A stretch of 22,025 nt of DNA from Ettlia oleoabundans (lineage: Eukaryota > Chlorophyta > Chlorophyceae > Chlamydomonadales), in assembly GCA_019693395.1 (NCBI GenBank), contig JAAMXP010002560.1:1-22025 (forward strand), given 5' to 3'. Under the pieces are notes generated by a model. That model was not told the DNA's origin. It made no database searches and saw nothing but the letters and a program-made list of their open reading frames with translations. Of this stretch, positions 10,664 through 20,313 are shown in pieces (position 1 is the stretch's first letter; every line of letters begins with the position of its first letter). The position numbers were made by a program, and so were the translations under genes.

Positions 10664-13600
10664 ATGGGCGGGGTCACCAGCAGGGTTGCTGAGTGCTGGC
10701 GGAAGCGCAAGGTAGATAGCTTGCGTAAAATAGCGAAAAACGAGTGTCTCAAATTTGTTTAGAGGCCTCCCATGCGACACCCATACTGTGAGGCTGCGCC
10801 CTATTGCAGAAGGCTTCCAGCCCCGAGGGTGCAGCCCCGCCACCTGCTGGCCCTACCACCGCCCACGCTGTCCAATGCACACCCGAGCGCATTGACCTGG
10901 TTCAAATGGACAGCATGGGAGCCAACAGCATCCCCAGGACAACGACTGCACCCATGCTGGACCACCCAATCGGTGGCACAGACCAGTCCATGGGCATGGC
11001 AACACCTCGTATGCCGTTCATCCAACACGGCATGCCACACCCATCCGGCGGCATTCAAGCAAACCACTGGCAGCAGCATCAGAAATTGGCAGCAAGGGCT
11101 GAGACGGAGGCGGAGCGGCTGCAGGAGGTGCAGAGCAGCATGGAGGTGCTGCCCAAAACCAAGGCAGGACTGGACAGCATCACCTCACTCTGCGCTCAGG
11201 TGGGTTGCATGTCAGCCCTTAGAATTGCGGCACCTTTTCCACGCTCACCGCAGGTGGTAAGCTCAACAGTAGGGATCCTTTTGGGATATCAACAATCCAC
11301 AAGTAACATGTCAATTTGAAAGCTGCCCCACATCTGAGTGCGGCAAATCGGGAGCGTCAACGATTTAGGTCATGCCGCGTAACCGCCATACGTCTTTGTT
11401 GATTCAATGCAGCTGTTCAAGGTGCCTGTATCTGTTGTCAACTTGATAGACGATCGCCGTCTCGTGTTTGCATCAGTTTCTGGCCCTTTGGCCGAGCGCT
11501 GGGGCGACAGCGCTGACCGTGCCGATTCCTTCTGCGAGCAGCTGCTGCTGCCAACGGTAGGCGCATAGCTGTCATCCATTTTGCTTGGTGAAATTGTAGT
11601 GCTGAACCAGAAAACCTATCACACACACGATGACAGTTGTGATCGTTGGAACTATTTGCAAGCAAAGTCCAGGTTGCCAGCCCTGTTGCAACTCCTGCTA
11701 AGAGGCACCCCAGTGCCTGCAACACCATGCTGTCATGCCTTCTTCAGGTGCACACGCTCCTGTGCGTGCCGGACACATCCAGGGACCCCAGGCAAGGCTC
11801 TGCTGCTCTGACAAACTGTTGTGTTATTACTGGCGGCTTGGCAGCATTTGTACAGGCAAACCTTACCGCTTGTGACACGTTACATTACATGCGCCTGTTG
11901 GGCGGGCAGAACTGGTTGGTGGTGTCAATGCCCCTCGTGCCGCACCACTTGCGCCTTGCGCAGGTTCAACTGCCTGTCCTGCGTGGCAGAGGAGCCACGA
12001 GTGCGGTTCTACGCAGGTAGGGGCGCACACGACGTTGCAGTTTCATGCCCCAGCTTTCAGGCATTCTACGTCAAGACACCCAGTTTATCACATTCCTCAG
12101 TGCATGTGCTTTCGAACCTCCGCTTCGTGCAAGCCCTGGTCATGCCTCCACCCACTTGTGCCTTTAATGCCTCACAAGACTTGGTTGCCCGTCCATCTCC
12201 TTTCGTTCTGCATGTGCCCCCCTGGTGTCATCCCGGGGCCACCGCCTGGGCTCTCTCTGTCTGTTTGACATGCACCCTCGCCACCTCTCTTCGGACGCCT
12301 TGAACCTGCTGGCCTGCTTGGCTGAGATGGCCGCGCGTTTGCTTGAGGAACATAAGGAAAGTGTAACAGTTAAACCTTGCAACCTTAACATTAAAATATC
12401 ATTGTGGCTGCAAATTAGTTTGCACTTGCGTTAGTGGGTATACAGCTTGCCTGAGCTGACGGGGGGCATCCCATGCATGCTTGCGCAGCCCAGCATCACT
12501 GCTGTAACAACCACGCTGACAGCCTGTCTGTCTGCTTATCTAATGACGGTGTTCTACCCATCAGTTGCTTGTTGATAAACATGCACGTGCCTAGTTTGCT
12601 GCAGGTGTTGGAATTGGAGCAGGAGCAACGCCGCCGCTGCGCTTCCGCCGACGCCGCTCCCTTGCAGCGCAAGCCCGCTGCAATCCGACATGCAACGCTG
12701 CTGTGCAACACCCTGGGGCGTCGCTGGCCCGTCCTGTGGTGCAACCCTGCGGCTGTTAGAATCTCAGGTCGGCTCGCCAGGCAACAAGCTTCAGCTGGGG
12801 TATGGCGGCAGTTGGTCTGGGTTGACCCTCAGCTGCAGTTCCAGTTGCAGTTTCAGTTGCAGTTAGAGTGAGGGAGATCAGCCACTGCCTGTCGTCCGAG
12901 GTTCAACTGTTCCACGCACTTGTCCAACCACCACACAGGTCTGCTGGATCGACAGCTAAGGGGCAGCGGATTTTTTGAGGTTTTCGTGCCTGAGGGAGGG
13001 CCCTTCATACCCCCAGCCGTGCATGAGACAGCCAAGCAGCAGCAGCGTGCCTTCAACGTGCGAGTCGCCCTGCCCAGCAGCGGCAGGTGGGCCGAGGCAC
13101 AATTCAGGTGAGCGTAGAAGCAGTGGCAGCTAGGCTACGGCGCCAGCTTTGTGGTATTTGTCGATTGTTCCACAATTTGTTTTTTGGTCTCCTGCCCTAA
13201 TGCCAATGCTGCAGTTCAATGGATGGTTGGCGCTGCTGCCTGATGGTTCTGTCCCCTTGACAAGCTACAACCAAGAAGCCTGAGCCTTTCATGTGTTGTT
13301 CATGCTGCAGTCCTGCCAATGCACAGCTGCTTGACGGCGAAGACGCTCATCCCTTTGTGGGTGAGTGAGCGATAGCTGGCTGGCGTTGGGGCTCGTTACA
13401 TTGCAGCAGCTTTCCAAATGTAGTTAATTCGCTTAGGCAGTCTACATGCCTGACTTGTCAAGCCTTTCAGGCCTATACCTAACGGCATACCGACCAATAG
13501 GGAAAACCACTACTTTTGCTAGTCGAGGCGACTGCCGACATGGCAGTTAACCTGATCACCCTCGCCTGTTGCAGATGTGGATGTGGCGCTGCGGGAAGGC

Positions 13601-13669
13601 GCCCCCCCTTCAGGAACCGATATTGCACCAGGACTGATGTTTGTGTTCGTGCAGCCAATCACGAGCTAA
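10664..13669 (+). CDS. GAF-PAS sensor protein, paralogue B (one splice acceptor lost; possible pseudogene)
   Basis: Ten exons by homology to paralogue A: 10664-10711, 10810-11199, 11413-11556, 11748-11791, 11964-12016, 12214-12360, 12489-12767, 12939-13107, 13311-13360, 13575-13669 (472 residues if all are joined). The N-terminus MGGVTSRVAECWRKRK again fits myristoylation (Gly2, Ser6, Arg7) with Cys11 and a basic cluster. The GAF domain shows VNLIDDRRLVFASVSGP, CVPDT..DPR, EEPRVRFYAG and GHRLGSLCLFD. The linker has ELEQEQRRRC. The PAS-like domain has LLCNTLGRRWPVLWCNPAA and ends FVFVQPI before TAA. Two oddities: intron 4 starts GC, and the expected acceptor before exon 6 reads TGCAT where paralogue A has TGCAG. 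All coding exons are otherwise open and well conserved, so any loss of function is recent, the base is polymorphic or miscalled, or a non-canonical site is used. The exon 6/7 boundary is also less certain. A TGTAA follows 170 bases after the stop. Confidence 0.7.
11792..11793 (+). other. Non-canonical GC splice donor (GC-AG intron)
   Basis: The exon ends GACCCCAG and the intron begins GCAAGG, matching the known AG|GCAAG consensus of GC-AG introns. The same intron in paralogue A begins GTGAGT. The homologous exon of 44 bases and the phase both require this boundary. Confidence 0.75.
12212..12213 (+). other. Mutated splice acceptor (AT in place of AG) before exon 6 of paralogue B
   Basis: A good pyrimidine tract (12195-12210) ends TGCAT, then the coding frame GCC CCC CTG GTG. 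Paralogue A has TGCAG at the matching position (8726-8730). A TAA at about 12163 blocks every upstream in-frame AG, and the only AG between it and the exon gives the wrong phase. Confidence 0.65.
12836..12865. repeat. Five-unit CAGTTN hexamer repeat in intron 7 of paralogue B
   Basis: Five hexamers in a row, with the sixth base variable, about 70 bases upstream of the exon 8 acceptor. The units resemble repeated weak acceptor motifs (TGCAG/TTCAG). Confidence 0.7.
13396..13400 (-). terminator. Possible distal poly(A) signal TGTAA for the receptor kinase
   Basis: Nearest minus-strand TGTAA past the stop at 13900-13902, 500 bases away and inside the last intron of the opposing GAF-PAS gene. A variant signal closer to the stop is equally possible. 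Confidence 0.2.
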
Positions 13670-13841
13670 CTACGTATGAATTGGTAGCAAAAGAAAGGGC
13701 TCTGTAGACAACACAAGTTGAGGGAACACTCATGTGGTGTTAAACGGGAAACACATAGCAAGGCAGCCACGTCACAGCATTCCACACTGTTTTTGTGTTG
13801 GATGGTAGATCACTGTGCAAGCAATATGGATCAGATTGTTT

Positions 13842-13846
13842 TGTAA
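13842..13846 (+). terminator. Poly(A) signal TGTAA of GAF-PAS paralogue B
   Basis: Plus-strand TGTAA 173 bases after the TAA stop at 13667-13669 and 54 bases short of the stop codon of the convergent kinase gene. Distance and strand suit a chlorophyte 3' UTR. Confidence 0.55.
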
Positions 13847-13899
13847 GCCGGACCGCCATGTCAGTTTGCCATTGCTGCCTTTGCCTGACAAAGCAGTGC

Positions 13900-16800
13900 T
13901 CATGCAACCGGCAGAGGGTTGCCGCTGTTGCCAGCTGAAGCCAGTCCGGGTGTCGCGCCTCCGCTAGTGATGCCGCCATCCAGCGCTTCCAGTAGATCTC
14001 TGCAAGCACAGTGATTGTGTGGGCAAGCCACAGGGGTAACGTAGTATTCCAGCTGCAGGCAAAAAAGAAAATGTCCAACACTTGTTCCCCAGGCAGCTGT
14101 GCTGCTGCAATGGTCACGCAAGGTGCATGTATGTACAGGCACCTTGGCAGCAAACCAACTACACCAGGATGACATAAGCTGCCCACCCACCGGAGCTCTC
14201 GTGCAACCTGACGGAAGGTTGGGCGTGCCTCCTGCTCCTGTGCCCAGCAGCTCTTCAGCAGCGCAATGTAATCATCCAGGCCTGCAGCGGAGTGTGCTTG
14301 ATAGCAGCGGTCGGCAGCACATAAGTTGCAAAACGCACAGCGATCATGATTGTCTGCCAAAATGGTAGGGCAGATGCCCTTCAAGCTTGCAGATGGTTGG
14401 GCTACATGCAGCGCACCGTCAAATCTCAGTGTGTCTGCGCCCGGCAGCTGCTCTCGCGGCGGTATGGGCAGCCGCCCGCCGCTCATCACCGCACCCACGA
14501 TCTGCAGGTGGAGATAGAAGCAGGGCCGCAGCCAACAGGCAAATTGGTGGGTGGGCACTCCAATCCGCCGAACTGCAACATCTTGGGCCGCACGGGAAAG
14601 CTCTCCCATCCCACCGCTGAAATCCCACCCAACCTCTGCCAGCGATGCAATCCGCTTGGTAAATCTAGGAGTAGAAGTGCAGCAAGGCGAAAAAGATGTG
14701 CCCCTGACCGCACCCCAAGCAATCATTTAGGCAACAACTCTAACCTGCCAGGCATTGCTGCCCTCAGTCGCCCATGGCAACTGCCAGGTCAGCAACTCCC
14801 ACATGATCTGCACAGCGAACCACACATGCGCAGAGCGATAGCGGGACAGGGAATTGGTGTCGCAACAGACAGGCGCACAGCAGAGTAATCAGCCCTTTAA
14901 AGTAGGAGCGTGGAGGAAGCAAGTTCCATCGCGGTTTACTCACCACCCCAAACGAGAACACGTCAGCAGCAGGAGTTCCAGGGCGGCCACGCATCACCTC
15001 AGGCGCCTGAAAAGGACACAGCAAGATCAGGCCACGGCTCTAGTAAACAGGATTCCCCTGATGGGACGGTGACGGCATATGCTGGCTTGCAAGAAGGAAA
15101 GGGGGGTAAGCCAACAGGTGAGGCAGCGGCACTGGGTGCAATGGTTGCTGCCATGTAGGCAGGAGTAAATGGGCAAGTGCCCATTCGCACCAGCCATCGT
15201 GGATTCATGGCTGTCTGGCTGCTCTGTGAGTGTGCTGCATCCTCCATGATTCGCGAGAGGTTGAAGTCGCTGACTTTGACCGTCCAATGCAAGTCAACAA
15301 GCAGGTTGGGGCTCTTCAGATCCCTGCAGGCATTTGGCGATACCGATCATGTTTGGGCTAGTGACAGTATATAGTGCCCTCTAGGTCAGTACGTCTCGCA
15401 ACAACAAACATTCTACTTGCATGCGGCGCGCAAAGCTGTGCAGCCCGCATACGGCCCACCTGTGCACGATGGGCGGCGTGCTAGAGTGTAGCACCAGCAT
15501 TCCGCGTGCCGCACCAATGGCCTGCAGGGCGACAGGGATGCATGAAACGAAACCTGTATAACGTGTCAACCCCTCAAGTCATGCTATCTTTTTGCATAAG
15601 AAATCTTCCCAAACCATAAAAGAAAGCCGCCAACCAGCCCGCTGTTTGCTCCCGGCAGCACACCATCTGCAGGCGTCGCCGCCAGGGCAGCTCCTCCTCT
15701 CCAGCGCGTGCCGCCCGCAGCACATCTGTGAGCGACCCACGCGCGCAATACTCCGACACAATGGCTGGGGGAAAGGTGCTGACACCGAAGCACTGGAGCA
15801 CGTTGGTGTGGCGCAGCGCAAGCATGATGCGCGTCTCCTGCAGGAAGGGGCGGCAAAGCAAGGGGAACGGTTGCCGTAGGAGTAGAATGGCAAAGGTGCA
15901 GCACGTGTGAACTATAAATGCGCACAGTCATGACTCGAGAATAAGCAGCACGGGCGCTTCATTGATGACTGATGAAATGATCTCTCAATGCAATTTGCAG
16001 CTGGCTATTCACCTCCCGCAGCCGTGCCAGGAGCACATCATCAAGTGCCAGCACCTGCTCCCAGTCTGCAACAGGCAGGGGGGTGCCCTACGGTGGGTGC
16101 AGGGCATGTTCCAAACCAATATGCGCGGCAAACAAACAGTGACCCACGATGACACCTCGGCAAGCAGTACAGGTTTTCCCTGCAAGAAGCGTGGAATACC
16201 AAACACGCAATAGCAGACTTAATACAATTGCAGCGCTGCCCTGACCGTACCCTGTGATGCCGCAGCATCCACGCCGCCCCCTAGCAAAATTTTCACAGCA
16301 ACATAGTCCTCCCGCCATAGAGCCAGGTAAACCTGCAAGCAAGGTGGTTGAGAGGGTTAGGCTGAGGGTACGAACTGTGCCTTGCCTGGCCCCACAGCGT
16401 AAGGGTCGTGATGGGAGATAGTAAGGATACGTTGAAAAGATAAATCCAGGTAGGGCCACCCCCTAGTGAAGCTGGCTCTAATGCGGCACTCACCCGCCCA
16501 TACGAGCCCTCCCCGATGCGCCGCACAAACTCAAGCTCTGCAAATTGAACGGCAGTACTGGAAAAAAGGCCGGCCAGCTGACCGCTCGAAATGAGGCTTT
16601 GCAATCCAGCACTACCACCACTACCACTGCCAGAGCTGCTAAGGCCACTAGGGCCAGAGGCGCTCCCGCTGCTGCCGCTGCTCGCCAGGCTGGAAGTGGC
16701 GATGGCATCGGCAACTGCAAGCTGCTTGCTGCACAGGCGGGTGTGCAGGTAGCTGACCAGTGGGTCCTCCTGTAGCAAGCGTGATGCCTCAGTTGGTACC

Positions 16801-19402
16801 CCCGGGCTGCACCATGTCACCATCGGGGGAAGGATACTTGTTGTATTGTGGTTGTTAAGATGTTAGGAGTAGAATGCACTCAGTGGCACGAGGGTTGGAG
16901 ACCGGCAGGGATCGTCAGCAGGCAATACAGGACTTGGGTCAATAAGGTCTAACAGCACCGGCAAGGAGAGCAACGGCGGTGGCTGAGCAAGCGCCCACCT
17001 CCCTTCTTTCCGGGATATTGACCCAGCACCTACCACACACCCGGCACCCACCTCTTGCTGCCATGGACGGCCACCAGCAGGGGTGGCTCCCCAGCATCGT
17101 CCAACCCCTGAAAACCTGGGCCCCCGCCACTCTGGCGGTCCAGTACTTCCTGCCGTCGCCGCTTCTTGCGGTACCACAGGAGCAGCCCTGCAGCTGCTAT
17201 GATCGCTGCAGCGGCACCCACCACTGCCCCTGCTATCACGCCAGCGCTGCCGTCACCACCGCTGCCATCTGTGCCAGAGGAGGTTCCCGGTGGCTGCCCA
17301 ACAGGGGAAGCAGGCCCGCCTGCCACCGAGCTGTTCAAGCCAAGGCCAGGCGGTGGCATGCTGTAACCGTACTCATCTACTGGCGGGGGCTGCACGAGGG
17401 GCAGGAGGCGGCAAGGGTTCCGACGGTCAGCAGGCAAGCACGGCCGGTTTGGGCTAGCCGACAGCCTCAGCAATAGAGCTCAGCGCCTATGCTAGGAAGG
17501 CCATTGTATCTTGCTTGTCTGGGGCTGAGCTGAAAGGCGGGCAGGGCACAAAAACTGCCAGTGCAGTCTGTTCCCCAGCCTCACCGCCACGTCAGCAGAC
17601 ACGTCGCAGGTAAGGCTGGCTCCTTTTGCCTTTGTGGGGTCCGGGGGACTCTCCACCTGTGGGACAGGAAGCAAAAGCACCATGCAGGACATGGCAACAG
17701 TTTGCTTAGGTTACAGTATGACTGGCGCTTGAAAAGCTTGGCCAGAGCTGCTGTTCATAGAAGATACCCAACCAGGGCAGAAATGTTTTCCGTGTATTCT
17801 TCGTCCCCCTGTGTTCTTCAAAACCAGCTCCAGATAAACAAGCATACACACATGTACACAGACCTTCCCATGCCAGCCTTTCCATTGTCAGCAGGCAAAC
17901 GGCCCGCACCACCTGCTTTCCACATAAACCAACGCATTCCGTCTCAACCCATCCTCCCTATAATGCATGCAGGCAGCTGCTTCACACCCCATGCTCACCC
18001 GTGCCCATTCCAGGCAGCCAGGCTCGCTGAAGCCAGCGCAGGGCTTTCCGGTAAAGTCGTAAAAAGCGAAATTACCCCAGTACCTGCACCAAATGTTGGC
18101 GCTCAAATGCACGAATCTACCTTGTACATTCTGTGCGTGCAAAAACCGAGCGAGGTCTATCCCAGTTTGCTGGTGATGCTCACCTGTTGGGATTCTCTGC
18201 TGCATATGCTGTGTAGTAGTATGATGAAACGGTGGTATTGATGGGATTGCCCCATGAGTCCATAGGCAGCCCCAGCCAGTAACCCACACAGTACCGTGCC
18301 CCGTCAGCTCCCTGCCCACGGTGCCGGCAGGCTGGCGTGCCCTCGGTCGGTGGTACCGCATCAACGCCATAAAACCATCTGATTGCGACTACTGCTGTGG
18401 ATCCGGGGCAGCGATTGGTCAGAATTATAGGGTAGACGCTTGCATTGCTGGGGGGACTTGCAGCAGGAGGGAGCGATGGAGCTGGTAGCGGCGGCTGCAG
18501 GGGTGCAGGAGAGGGAAGCAGGACTCAATTGGGCAGGTCTGGACCACATGGGGTGCGAGTTGCAGTGCTTGTCCCAACCATTCTGCTGTGGTGCTACTCA
18601 CAGCCGCATCTTGTGTTGCTGTGGCACTGCTGTTTCGTTGGAAATGCAGGTGTTGTGTGTCCTGCATGGCCCAAACCCACCACAACTGCATCGCTTGGGC
18701 AGCCCAGCTGAACAACGCCAGGGCCCTCAGCCTGCGCACAAAGGCACACCAGGGAATCAAGGTAAAAGGGCCAGGGCCAAGCAGGCACCACATGGCAAGC
18801 TTCCAACAGCCCCTTGTGACAGCATTAGGGGGTTGGATTGGGCCCATGATGATCAGGCAAAGCAGCAGATCAGTGGCGGGCCAACTTACGCTTGTCCACG
18901 CCAGGCAGTTGGGCTCGTCAGGTTGGCAGGGCTGCCCCGTCAGGTTGAAGTACTGCTCCCCCTCACCACCGTACCGCAGGGAGCGCCCATTGTCCAACTG
19001 AACCGAATAAAGGAAGTTGGCAAAGCTGGTATTTGGCCCAAGCGCAGAGCCGCCGGGGATGACCGCGCCGGGCCAGCCAATGCAGTAGGGCACGGTAACA
19101 ACGCTGGCAGCATCAGGAGGCGCCCCCACCAGCCAGGAAGCTGGCACAGCTTCGCGGCCCATATGTACACAGCTGGAAGGTGGTGGTGCTTCCAGAATCC
19201 CGCTGCTGTCGGTGGAGTTGTCCCGGTAGTAGTATTTAACGTAGAACAGCAGGATGGCATTGGTGCAAATGCTCTGAACAGCAACTTGGTAGGTGGGTGC
19301 TGGCGGCGCCAGCGGATGGTTGCCCTGGTCCTGGGCACTGACTGGGACGTCAGGACCCAACAAAAGCAGCACTGCCAGTATGAGGGCCACCAGATGCAGC
19401 AT
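13900..19402 (-). CDS. Receptor-like TKL protein kinase (complete)
   Basis: Sixteen exons, all in frame, 845 residues: 18890-19402, 18184-18494, 17999-18083, 17585-17656, 17052-17389, 16494-16806, 16251-16332, 16013-16065, 15664-15837, 15460-15521, 15191-15323, 14944-15006, 14745-14807, 14417-14501, 14191-14281, 13900-13999. A signal peptide (1-23, cleavage after VSA) leads to a Cys-containing ectodomain (24-327) with two related modules and several N-glycosylation sequons. A Pro/Gly/Ser juxtamembrane stretch and one transmembrane helix (about 376-400) follow, stopped by RKKRRR. A Ser/Gly-rich linker joins the kinase (about 533-813): GEGSYGRV, VAVK with Lys558, HRDLKSPN (667-674), DFN (687-689), APEVMRG, DVFSFGV, and RPTFRQVAREL. 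The HRDLKSPN and APE regions place it with TKL/MAPKKK-like kinases. It probably phosphorylates Ser/Thr after an external signal; ligand and substrates are unknown. The ATG at 19402 follows a non-ATG upstream frame. A paralogue lies directly upstream. Confidence 0.9.
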
Positions 19403-20110
19403 TGACTGCAAAGTGCAGAAGGGAGGAGTGGTGCGAATGGCAGGGTGCAGCGTGTGCAGCGGCGCCTCCTTGGCCCCGATTGCTATTGCCAGTGAGCAAT
19501 CCTGAGGGCTACATTGCCGTGGCTATACCAGCTCACCGGTATTATTCAAGTAACAGACAGCATGGTCGGCCGCAAGCGCTTGCAAGCGTGCCGCTTGCTT
19601 ATCAGGGCGGTCAGGTGACGACTGCTGCGTGGCTCTTCTGCCCCCAGAACTGCGAGTGCAGACCGTCGCTCTCCTGTTGCGCTACTGCTGGCACCGTCAG
19701 GACCTGCAAAAGGTGGGTACTGCTTCTACCGCGGCTGTACCTGCCCAGGTCGCGAAAGTTACGGGTCGAAATTCCGCCAGTGCATCAAGTTTGCAGGCGC
19801 TACGCTCTTGTGAACTGCACAGCGCCCTACCCGACGGCGGTCTCGCACAACGCATGCTGTGGCATAGCATGCCGCCAACGACGACGTCTATTCATGCCCT
19901 TTGTTGTGGCTCCTGGCTCCTAATCTCTTTTTTTCTTTGCAAGTTGTGGTGGAAAGCGTTAAAAAGGAAGTGATCTTTCCATCAATAGCGCAATGGAAGG
20001 GCTTCCCATCATCACAAGCATCGTTGAGTTGTTCGAAAAGCAGCAGATGTCGTAAGCCAGGGAACACAGTAACCAGTTGCATGACAATTGGCATCGTATG
20101 AAAACAAGTG
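19403..20110. other. Intergenic region: receptor kinase promoter, with possible unassigned plus-strand exons
   Basis: About 700 bases between the kinase start codon and the 3' end of the next kinase gene. It must hold the promoter and 5' leader of the receptor kinase. On the plus strand, 19651-19711 is flanked by a CCCCCAG acceptor and a GTGGGT donor and reads as a helical peptide (LRVQTVALLLRYCWHRQDLQ). It would join in phase to 19797 onward (ALRSCELHSALPDGG). I recognise neither, found no convincing start exon, and there is no plus-strand TGTAA nearby. Treat as unproven. Confidence 0.3.
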
Positions 20111-20115
20111 TTACA
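20111..20115 (-). terminator. Poly(A) signal TGTAA of the second kinase gene
   Basis: TTACA on the plus strand, about 200 bases beyond the stop at 20314-20316, a usual 3' UTR length for chlorophyte genes. Confidence 0.5.
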
Positions 20116-20313
20116 CAACGAAAAGCATGCAAGCTGCATTCGTACGTGTGCAAAGAGCGCAAGACCACAAGCATAAGACCAAATGTACCTGAGTCGAGAG
20201 GTGTGTGTTGTTATTTCCGTTGCCCGTCAAGCCGCCATGCGCTGCCACACCCTCCCTTTTCCTGCTGAGCTGCATGGTTGATCAACGTTTGAAAAACAAA
20301 GAAGTTGTTCTTA

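Larger units (their letters stand above)
7170..13669. repeat. Inverted gene duplication (head-to-head GAF-PAS pair)
   Basis: The two arms (7170-10217 minus, 10664-13669 plus) encode homologous proteins with matching exon order. Exon lengths are identical for exons 1 (48), 3 (144), 4 (44) and 5 (53) and nearly so for exons 2 (384/390), 6 (144/147) and 8 (166/169). The 446-base centre shows no obvious inverted similarity, so the homology appears to begin at the start codons. Protein identity is moderate, suggesting an old duplication. Confidence 0.85.

Noticed and set aside
12017..12213. Alternative AG acceptors upstream of paralogue B exon 6
   Set aside because: Those in the right phase run into a TAA near 12163, and the AG at 12177-12178 after it gives a frame shift, so none rescues the GAF frame.
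7170..13669. Histidine kinase or guanylate cyclase identity for the GAF-PAS genes
   Set aside because: No H-box, HATPase or cyclase motif exists. Both proteins stop right after the last PAS strand (FVFVQPI).
7170..13669. Terminal inverted repeats of a transposon
   Set aside because: The inverted similarity is confined to homologous exons of two real genes. No transposase and no target-site duplication were seen.
13740..14726. A 328-codon minus-strand open frame
   Set aside because: It covers kinase exons 14191-14281 and 14417-14501 but reads through their splice sites, and its remainder is intron sequence. The real last exon (13900-13999) is in another frame.
13900..19402. Pseudokinase status because of the DFN motif
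   Set aside because: The catalytic Lys, HRD Asp, Asn of KSPN and the Asp of DFN are all present, so loss of activity is not supported.
18440..19405. A 321-codon plus-strand open frame opposite the receptor ectodomain
   Set aside because: It is antisense to well-supported ectodomain exons with a signal peptide and repeated motifs. Its own translation shows no recognisable domain.
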